A stretch of 17,387 nucleotides of DNA from NCBI GenBank assembly GCA_031265015.1, contig JAISDG010000141.1, positions 1 through 17,387 on the forward strand. Direction: 5' to 3'. The number at the start of each line of letters is the position of its first letter. The stretch's first letter is position 1. The translations under genes and the position numbers were made by a program. The stretch is from Spirochaetaceae bacterium. Lineage in GTDB: Bacteria > Spirochaetota > Spirochaetia > Treponematales > Breznakiellaceae. Shown in pieces: positions 12,698 through 17,387 of the stretch. The notes below the pieces were generated by a model. It was not told the origin of the DNA. It searched no databases and saw only the letters and a program-made list of their open reading frames with translations.

Positions 12698-13945
12698 TTA
12701 CCGTAAAAAATCAAGCAGCGAAGGGGGGATAATTTTTGCCGTGGTCTGGAGGGCCGCCCGGTGGGCAAAGTCCATCATCGCCATGTCCGTGGCGGCGCCG
12801 GCAAAGTCCAGGTATTTTTCCCGCCCCAAACTGGCGGATACATTGTTGATTTCCTCACCGATGCGCTGCCAGGCCATTTCCGACCGCTCCCGCCGGCTTC
12901 CTTCGGTAGTAAGCCTGGCGGCAATGTTGGACAGGGCCAGATCGATGCCCCCGATGCCCTGGCTCCCGGTAAAGTCCTGATCGTGCCGGTAGAGGGCGTC
13001 CCGGAGCCGGATCACCATATCGAAGGCGGACCCTCCGGAAACCAAAGCGGTTTCGTGCCAGTTAGGGGCGGCGGGATCGCCGGTGGCCCGGATTACTCCC
13101 AGATCCTGCAGTATCCGGGAATCCTGCCGGTCTTCCAGCCGTATCAGATGGGCGTTGGTACCGGTGAGGGCAATCCCCCGGGTCTGGGGGTCCACATAGG
13201 CTTTAACGGGAGCGGCGGATTCGTTGATTTTTGCCACAATACTGTGCAGGGTATCTCCCTGGGTAATTTCAATTTCAACGCCGTCCACATAAAAAGCCCC
13301 TCCCCCGGTGGCCCGGTAATTGGTGGCGTCAAAGCGGGAGACGATATTCATTTTTTCCGCCCAGAACGCTTCGCCCCCGCTGATGTCCAGGGTGGTATAG
13401 GAACCGTCGCTGATTTCCATCCGGCGGTTGGCTCCCGCTCCCCGGTACTCCACGCCCACCACCAGGGACTCCCCTCCCCCTTCTACGGTTCCCTCGATTA
13501 TACGGAAGGGCTCGGTAAAGGACTTGTCCCCGGCGAAAAGCTGCTTGCCGTCGGGCCCCGTTTTATTGGCGATGTCCACCAGCTCTTTCAGGAGTTCGTT
13601 TATCTCCACCGCCATATATCTGGTTTCGTCGGGTCCTTCGGTTCCGTTGGCCCCTTTAACCGCCAGTTCCCGGATACGCTGGAGTATGTCGTTGTATTCC
13701 CGCAGATACCCGTCCACCAGATCGTAGTGCTCCATGGCCGCCCTGGTATTGGTTTCGTAACGGTTCAGCCGGGCCAGATAGGATTCATACCGGACCGCGT
13801 GGGCTGCGGCCATGGGATCGTCCCGCAGTTCTTGGATCCTGATTCCGGAACCAAGTTTGGCTTCCACCTTGGCAAGTCCTTCTTCCTGCCTGCGCAGGCG
13901 GTACTGCATATCGGTATTCGGCATATCGGAAGATATTCTTCTCAT
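12698..13945 (-). CDS. flgL: Hook-filament junction protein FlgL (HAP3)
   Basis: This 415-aa protein forms the second junction ring between hook and filament. It starts MRRISSDMPNTDMQYRLRRQEEGLAKVEAKLGSG and has the flagellin-like N-terminal coiled coil (YLREYNDILQRIRELAVKGANGTEGPDETRYMAVEINELLKELVDIANK, LFAG). The matching C-terminal helices are DLALSNIAARLTTEGSRRERSEMAWQRIGEEINNVSASL and MDFAHRAALQTTAKI. It is longer than enterobacterial FlgL (about 317 aa) because of a larger central beta region. An AGGGG Shine-Dalgarno precedes the ATG. The 95-nt gap to flgK holds two hairpins. Confidence 0.94.
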   Translation of the reverse strand: MRRISSDMPNTDMQYRLRRQEEGLAKVEAKLGSGIRIQELRDDPMAAAHAVRYESYLARLNRYETNTRAAMEHYDLVDGYLREYNDILQRIRELAVKGANGTEGPDETRYMAVEINELLKELVDIANKTGPDGKQLFAGDKSFTEPFRIIEGTVEGGGESLVVGVEYRGAGANRRMEISDGSYTTLDISGGEAFWAEKMNIVSRFDATNYRATGGGAFYVDGVEIEITQGDTLHSIVAKINESAAPVKAYVDPQTRGIALTGTNAHLIRLEDRQDSRILQDLGVIRATGDPAAPNWHETALVSGGSAFDMVIRLRDALYRHDQDFTGSQGIGGIDLALSNIAARLTTEGSRRERSEMAWQRIGEEINNVSASLGREKYLDFAGAATDMAMMDFAHRAALQTTAKIIPPSLLDFLR

Positions 13946-13962
13946 TATTACACCCCTGTATC

Positions 13963-14018
13963 AAGCGGCAGCGCCGCTTACCTTAAAATCGGCCATGAAC
14001 ATCCGGTGTTCATGGCCG
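13963..14018 (-). promoter_or_regulatory. Two tandem hairpins in the flgK-flgL gap
   Basis: On the transcribed (minus) strand a perfect 12-bp stem, CGGCCATGAACA/TGTTCATGGCCG (14018-14007 and 14001-13990), has loop CCGGA. It is followed by a second 7-bp stem, AAGCGGC/GCCGCTT (13979-13963), with a 3-nt loop. Only ATTTTAAGG follows the first hairpin, so full termination is unlikely. They may set the flgK to flgL expression ratio or protect mRNA ends. The first loop presents GGA flanked by ACA and TGT, loosely like a CsrA site. Confidence 0.6.
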
Positions 14019-14040
14019 GCCCCTGCATCAAGCCGTTAGG

Positions 14041-15918
14041 CTAAACCCCCATCCGGTTAATCAGGGTATCCAGCATGGAATTGACCACCGTAATAAACCG
14101 GGCTGCGGCATTGTAGCCGTGCTGGTACCGGAGCAGGTCGGACAGTTCTTCGTCCAGATTAACCCCGGCCACCGACTGCCGCTGTTCTTTCAGTGTTTTC
14201 ATGGTTTCATTAATGGTTTTCAGCTCATCCCTGCTCTGCTCGCCCAGCGTGCCGATGCGGCCCACCGCGTCGGCGAAGTATTCGTCAAAGCTCTGGAGCT
14301 TTCCCACCATCACCCTGTCGTAGCGCAGATTGGCCACCGCGATGGCCGCCTCGCCGTTACCGGGATTGGCGGCCCTGCCGTTTTCGCCGAAGCCCGCGGC
14401 CACCGAAGTAACGTCCTTCAGCAGAGCGGGGTTTACTTCGATCCAGCCGGAAGGATGGGCCGTGGGGGCCACCGCGTAATCGCCGGCCCCTCCCCGCAGG
14501 GCGGCAACCGCGTCAGGGCCGCCCCAGTCAAAGGCCCCTTCCGCCCCCCGGCCGTTTAAAAGTCCCGCGTAGCCCTCCAGGAAGTACCCCGAATCTTCCA
14601 CGTGGCGGATCACAAAGTCGGGATTTTCCCGGTCCAAAGCGGGGGTTCCCTTTAACTGGAGCATGCCGTTCCGGTTAAGCCGGGCCGCCGTTTCCGCCCC
14701 CGAATTGTTGATCCTGGCGATAATGTCCGACACCGTATCGGTGGGATAATAGGAAACCTCCACCGTACTGCCGCCGGAACCCGAAAGGGTGATGGTCCCC
14801 TCAAGGCCGGTCTGGGCATTGAGTTCCAGTTTATTGGTCCCGTTTATCCTGAAGAGGTAGGTAGAATCGTATTCTCCGTCCCCGGAACGGTCGTAGTTGC
14901 CGTCCACATTGGTCACGTAGGGCCGTTCCACAAAGAAATCAAGCCCCGTGGATCCGTTCAGCCCGTAGGCTTCCCGGTGGACCTCGTTTACCAGATCCAT
15001 AAAGTTCATGGTAAAATTATCCAGGGAGCGGATCTCCGATTCGATGGTTGTGTCCCGAAGTTCAAAGAGCGCCGCCAGGCTTCCGTTCCTGAACCGGATT
15101 TCCTGCCGGGGTTCCGACCAGAGGACTCTGGAATACTCGCTTCCCTGGATCCGTTCCAGGGTGAATTCCCTTCCGATTTGCCCCTGGACCAGGATCATCC
15201 CCGCCGTATGGACCATAAATTCATCCGGGTCCCGGCGGTCTACGGTTATGTCGATTAACGCGGAAAGTTTGTCCACCAGGAGATCCCGGCGGTCCATTAA
15301 ATCGTTGGGATTGTCCCCCTGGGCCTGGATCCGCTGGATATCCTTGTTAAGGGCGGCAATCTGCCTGGAATAATCGTTCACCTGATGGACGGTCATGACG
15401 ATGTCCTGTTCCACCATATCCTGAATGCCCTTAAGGCTTTTATAGCGGCTATTGACGGCGTCTACCAGGGTTTTGCCCCGCTCCACCACCGACGTCCGGG
15501 AAAAAGTATCCGCGGGATGGGTGGCCAGTTCCTGCCAGGAAGCCCAGAATTCGTCCATCCGCCCCCGGACCGAAGTATCCCCCACTTCATGGTAAACCTG
15601 TTCCAGATGACGGATGTAGGGATCCCGGGCTTCCCAGTATCCTTCGGTAGAGGCCTTGGCCACGATCTGCTGATCCAGAAGCTCGTCCCGAAGCCGTCCA
15701 ATCCGCTCAATCGACACCCCCTGGCCAATCTGTCCGGGAGTCTCCTCCCGCTCAAGACCGGGAAGATATATCGGCTCAAAAGCGGAAAATTCCACCCGCT
15801 GCCGGGAATACCCTTCGGTATTCATGTTCGAAAGATTATGGCCCGTGGTCCCGATAGCCTGCTGATGGGCTACCACCGCCCGTTTGCCGATCTCGATTCC
15901 CTGAAATGTTGACGTCAT
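14041..15918 (-). CDS. flgK: Hook-filament junction protein FlgK (HAP1)
   Basis: This 625-aa protein is the first junction ring on the hook. The N-terminus has the rod/hook/HAP signature (MTSTFQGIEIGKRAVVAHQQAIGTTGHNLSNMNTEGYSRQRVEF). The coiled region includes YYRHLEQVYHE-like helices and NDYSRQIAALNKDIQRIQAQGDNPNDLMDRRDLLVDKLS. The C-terminus closes with the paired helix SDLLRYQHGYNAAARFITVVNSMLDTLINRMGV, typical of FlgK. The middle (about 290-500) is a variable beta-rich domain. GGAGG precedes the ATG by 7 nt. flgN, which encodes its chaperone, ends 12 nt upstream. Confidence 0.96.
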   Translation of the reverse strand: MTSTFQGIEIGKRAVVAHQQAIGTTGHNLSNMNTEGYSRQRVEFSAFEPIYLPGLEREETPGQIGQGVSIERIGRLRDELLDQQIVAKASTEGYWEARDPYIRHLEQVYHEVGDTSVRGRMDEFWASWQELATHPADTFSRTSVVERGKTLVDAVNSRYKSLKGIQDMVEQDIVMTVHQVNDYSRQIAALNKDIQRIQAQGDNPNDLMDRRDLLVDKLSALIDITVDRRDPDEFMVHTAGMILVQGQIGREFTLERIQGSEYSRVLWSEPRQEIRFRNGSLAALFELRDTTIESEIRSLDNFTMNFMDLVNEVHREAYGLNGSTGLDFFVERPYVTNVDGNYDRSGDGEYDSTYLFRINGTNKLELNAQTGLEGTITLSGSGGSTVEVSYYPTDTVSDIIARINNSGAETAARLNRNGMLQLKGTPALDRENPDFVIRHVEDSGYFLEGYAGLLNGRGAEGAFDWGGPDAVAALRGGAGDYAVAPTAHPSGWIEVNPALLKDVTSVAAGFGENGRAANPGNGEAAIAVANLRYDRVMVGKLQSFDEYFADAVGRIGTLGEQSRDELKTINETMKTLKEQRQSVAGVNLDEELSDLLRYQHGYNAAARFITVVNSMLDTLINRMGV

Positions 15919-15930
15919 CGTAAACCTCCG

Positions 15931-16413
15931 TCAGAAGCTGTGGTTTACCACCACGCTCCTCATGTCCGCCTGCCGTTCGGTTCCCGTTCGGGAATACAGC
16001 TTTCCCCGCCGGTCGGGGTAAGCGGTTTCCAGAATTCCCGTTACCGCGCTTTTTGCTTCCCGGAGATATTCCATCAAGGTATCGTTGGATACCTTGATTT
16101 GGAGGGTAGTCATTTTAAGCTTGCGGTACAGGGCCGACAGCTCCTCCCGTTCCTGTTCGGGAAGCCTGGCCGCGTAGGTATAGAAGGATTCCGGTTCATC
16201 CCCTTCCGCCAGGACCGTAAACAGGGCGGCCCGTTCCCCGTCCAGCATTTCAAACCGGGAAGCGATTTCACCGATGGTTTCCATCAAAACCTCGTAATTG
16301 GTCCATTCCCGCTTGATAACGGCGTCCCGGATCAATACCTGAAGGGGCGGAATTTTTTCCAAAAGTTCAAGTTCCTTGAGTAAAACAATCGATAAAGCCA
16401 GGGAATTTTCCAT
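15931..16413 (-). CDS. flgN: FlgN-type export chaperone for FlgK/FlgL
   Basis: This 160-aa, mostly helical cytoplasmic protein starts MENSLALSIVLLKELELLEKIPPLQVLIRDAVIKREW and continues with long helices (RLPEQEREELSALYRKLKMTTLQIKVSNDTLMEYLREAKSAVTGILE) ending in a Tyr/Arg-rich tail. This pattern, its size and its position just before flgK and flgL identify FlgN, which holds the junction proteins for export. The frame is open upstream to 16512, but the ATG at 16413 is chosen because AAGAGG (16427-16422) precedes it and the predicted promoter -10 lies within the alternative N-terminus. It is the first gene of the flgN-flgK-flgL-fliW-csrA unit. Confidence 0.85.
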   Translation of the reverse strand: MENSLALSIVLLKELELLEKIPPLQVLIRDAVIKREWTNYEVLMETIGEIASRFEMLDGERAALFTVLAEGDEPESFYTYAARLPEQEREELSALYRKLKMTTLQIKVSNDTLMEYLREAKSAVTGILETAYPDRRGKLYSRTGTERQADMRSVVVNHSF

Positions 16414-16433
16414 AACCGGTACCTCTTTTTTTA

Positions 16434-16461
16434 TTTTCGGCCAAAAAAAGCAGGATGTTGA
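16434..16461 (-). promoter_or_regulatory. Candidate sigma-28 promoter for flgN-flgK-flgL-fliW-csrA
   Basis: On the minus strand, TCAACATC (16461-16454) is followed after 12 nt by GCCGAAAA (16441-16434). The -10 is 7/8 to GCCGATAA, and the TCAA-N16-GCCGAAAA layout is identical to that before the first flaB. The predicted start near 16427 leaves a very short leader that begins at the flgN Shine-Dalgarno. Confidence 0.6.
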
Positions 16462-16486
16462 CCTCATTTTATGTCCCAAAAACCCC

Positions 16487-16515
16487 TTGACAAAAAACGG
16501 TTTTTTTAGCATTAT
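16487..16515 (+). promoter_or_regulatory. Sigma-70-type promoter for tRNA-His
   Basis: A perfect -35 TTGACA (16487-16492), a 17-bp spacer and a -10-like CATTAT (16510-16515, 4/6) lie 18 nt before the tRNA. The spacer holds an A/T-rich near-palindrome (AAAAAAC-G-GTTTTTT). It diverges from the flgN promoter, with about 25 bp between the -35 boxes. Confidence 0.6.
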
Positions 16516-16533
16516 TGGTTACGTTCATTGAAT

Positions 16534-16606
16534 GGTGGATGTAGCTCAGTGGTAGAGTCCCAGATTGTGGATCTGGTCGTCGCGGGTTCAAGCCCCGTCA
16601 TCCACC
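16534..16606 (+). tRNA. tRNA-His (anticodon GTG)
   Basis: The acceptor GTGGATG/CATCCAC carries the extra 5' G-1 (16534) opposite C73 (16606), the histidine identity element. The anticodon arm CCAGA-TTGTGGA-TCTGG gives GTG. D arm GCTC...GAGT and T loop TTCAAGC are in place. The 3' CCA is not encoded. Confidence 0.95.
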
Positions 16607-16757
16607 CTGACGGTTGGATGATACGGAAAGTGCGGGGGTCAAGGTGGAAACTCACCGGCCAATCGGGGAAACGGCGTCAAAAGAAGCTGAAACCGGCCTG
16701 GTAAGCGGATGTTTGCCCGCGATGTTCCGTATCCGCCGCCGGGTGTTTACAGTCAAA

Positions 16758-16831
16758 GCGTTCGTAGCTCAGCCGGATAGAGCGACGGACTTCGAATCCG
16801 TAGGCCGCAGGTTCGAGTCCTGTCGAACGCA
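16758..16831 (+). tRNA. tRNA-Arg (anticodon TCG)
   Basis: The acceptor GCGTTCG/CGAACGC pairs fully, with A as discriminator (16831). The anticodon arm ACGGA-CTTCGAA-TCCGT gives TCG, which would read CGN codons. T loop TTCGAGT is present. The 3' CCA is not encoded. It lies 151 nt after tRNA-His, a stretch in which I see no gene. Confidence 0.95.
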
Positions 16832-16848
16832 AAAGTGTACAGCGGCTA

Positions 16849-16872
16849 AAAACCGACCTAAAGGTCAGTTTT
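16849..16872 (+). terminator. Possible hairpin between tRNA-Arg and tRNA-Lys
   Basis: AAAAC-c-GACC and GGTC-a-GTTTT pair around loop TAAA with one C-A mismatch, leaving a T-run in the right arm. It could be a weak terminator or a processing signal between the two tRNAs. Evidence is modest. Confidence 0.35.
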
Positions 16873-16873
16873 C

Positions 16874-16946
16874 GGGCCGCTAGCTCAGCTGGTAGAGCAG
16901 CAGACTCTTAATCTGCGGGTCGCAAGTTCGATCCTTGCGCGGCTCA
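16874..16946 (+). tRNA. tRNA-Lys (anticodon CTT)
   Basis: The acceptor GGGCCGC/GCGGCTC has one G-U pair, with A as discriminator (16946). The anticodon arm GCAGA-CTCTTAA-TCTGC gives CTT, reading AAG. T loop TTCGATC is present. The 3' CCA is not encoded. As an ANN-decoding tRNA it is an expected substrate of the t6A pathway to which the tsaE and tsaB products belong. Confidence 0.95.
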
Positions 16947-17188
16947 GAGACTATTACTTGTAATAGATTCCGGGGTACGGTATCCAGCTACAGTAAACTA
17001 TCTCTATGATCCGGCAAGTATGCCCCCCAAGATGACCGTTACAGTTCTCTATAGCCCGTAAATCCTTCCGTTAACTTTTCCGGAGCCGCTCTTTCGCCTT
17101 GCGGAGGTTTTACGGTTCCCATCTTTTTATAAAGCGTTTTACTCCTCAGGGCTCGGTAGTACCCTTATCAGTATCTTTGGCGATTGTA
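16947..17188. other. Intergenic stretch with no recognised gene
   Basis: About 240 bp between tRNA-Lys and the promoter of the next gene. The only clear structure is a short hairpin, CTATTA/TAATAG (16951-16966), just after the tRNA and without a U-tract. The sequence is less GC-rich than the coding regions, and I see no credible start codon with a ribosome site. Confidence 0.5.
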
Positions 17189-17217
17189 TTGTAAAAACTG
17201 CCTTTTCCCGCTATACT
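17189..17217 (+). promoter_or_regulatory. Sigma-70-type promoter for the rightmost gene
   Basis: TTGTAA (17189-17194, 4/6) and TATACT (17212-17217, 5/6) are separated by 17 bp. The predicted start near 17224 gives a leader of about 15 nt containing the ribosome site AAGGAGA. Confidence 0.6.
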
Positions 17218-17238
17218 CCCCGTACCAAGGAGAGAAAA

Positions 17239-17387
17239 ATGGAAGTTTCAGCCCTGCAAAACGCCCGCTACGCCTATACGCCCAGGCTGCCCGCCTGTTT
17301 ATCCCGGCCGGTAGAGGAAATCGTCCTGGAATTCGGAGCCCCTACCGAAGCCGTCTCGGACAGTGAGGAATTACGGGTGTTGTTCAA
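17239..17387 (+). CDS. N-terminus of a probable PPi-dependent 6-phosphofructokinase (3' truncated)
   Basis: The open frame runs from an ATG with AAGGAGA (17227-17233) to the window edge, giving 49 complete codons. The opening, MEVSALQNARYAYTPRLP, followed by LEFGAPTEAVSDSEELRVLF, resembles the start of long (beta-type) diphosphate-fructose-6-phosphate 1-phosphotransferases, which commonly begin with an ALQxxRxxYxPKLP-like segment and then a GxPTxxVxDxEEIKxLFP segment. This enzyme phosphorylates fructose-6-phosphate with pyrophosphate and is the usual glycolytic PFK in treponemes. No catalytic residues are inside the window, so the call rests on the N-terminus alone. The gene has its own promoter and is unrelated in function to the flagellar units. 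Confidence 0.65.
   Translation, partial: MEVSALQNARYAYTPRLPACLSRPVEEIVLEFGAPTEAVSDSEELRVLF

Noticed and set aside
12761..14044. 427-codon plus-strand frame opposite flgL
   Set aside because: FlgL on the minus strand is unmistakable from both termini. The plus-strand product is Gly/Pro/His-rich with no recognisable domain and is explained by codon bias.
16414..16512. 33-residue N-terminal extension of FlgN
   Set aside because: It is Phe/Lys-rich, lacks a ribosome site, and spans the predicted promoter. The ATG at 16413 has AAGAGG upstream.
16614..16883. 89-codon frame running through tRNA-Arg
   Set aside because: It covers a tRNA gene and spacer sequence and has no ribosome site or domain.

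Overview
The window comes from a GC-rich spirochaete, most likely a treponeme-type organism. Two adjacent FlaB-type flagellin genes begin with the spirochaete MIINHN start, and the surrounding flagellar, c-di-GMP and tRNA-modification genes occur in an order I associate with Treponema. No mobile element, CRISPR array or integration scar is visible. The species cannot be fixed from the sequence alone.

Layout. Positions 1-300 hold the 3' end of an unrecognised gene. It is followed by rarA (307-2613), an AAA+ replication-associated ATPase with a C-terminal extension of about 330 residues that resembles a degenerate methyltransferase. Two flagellin genes follow (2860-3720 and 4000-4854), each with its own structured leader and 3' hairpin. 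From 5034 to 11951 runs a tight eight-gene unit on the + strand: flaG, fliD, an unrecognised 286-aa protein, a membrane-anchored PilZ (c-di-GMP receptor) protein, an unrecognised 87-aa protein, tsaE, tsaB (t6A tRNA modification) and a PAS-HD-GYP c-di-GMP phosphodiesterase. Facing it on the - strand is a five-gene unit, flgN-flgK-flgL-fliW-csrA (16413 down to 11948), whose last gene overlaps the HD-GYP gene tail to tail by 4 bp. The right end carries tRNA-His(GTG), tRNA-Arg(TCG) and tRNA-Lys(CTT), then the start of a probable PPi-dependent phosphofructokinase gene.

How it works together. The window encodes periplasmic flagellar filament subunits (FlaB), the filament cap (FliD), the hook-filament junction (FlgK, FlgL) and its chaperone (FlgN). 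It also encodes two regulatory layers: c-di-GMP (PilZ receptor plus HD-GYP hydrolase) and the FliW-CsrA partner switch, in which free CsrA represses flagellin translation and FliW, titrated by flagellin, releases it. The most striking observation is that both flaB leaders carry what look like matched two-site CsrA targets: a hairpin presenting AGGA in its loop, then a second GGA inside the Shine-Dalgarno 20-21 nt downstream. The flaB1 hairpin matches the CsrA SELEX consensus at 11 of 12 positions. The regulator and its probable targets therefore lie in one locus. A second regulatory signature, TCAA-N16-GCCGAAAA, occurs identically in front of the first flaB and in front of flgN and looks like a sigma-28 (FliA) promoter.
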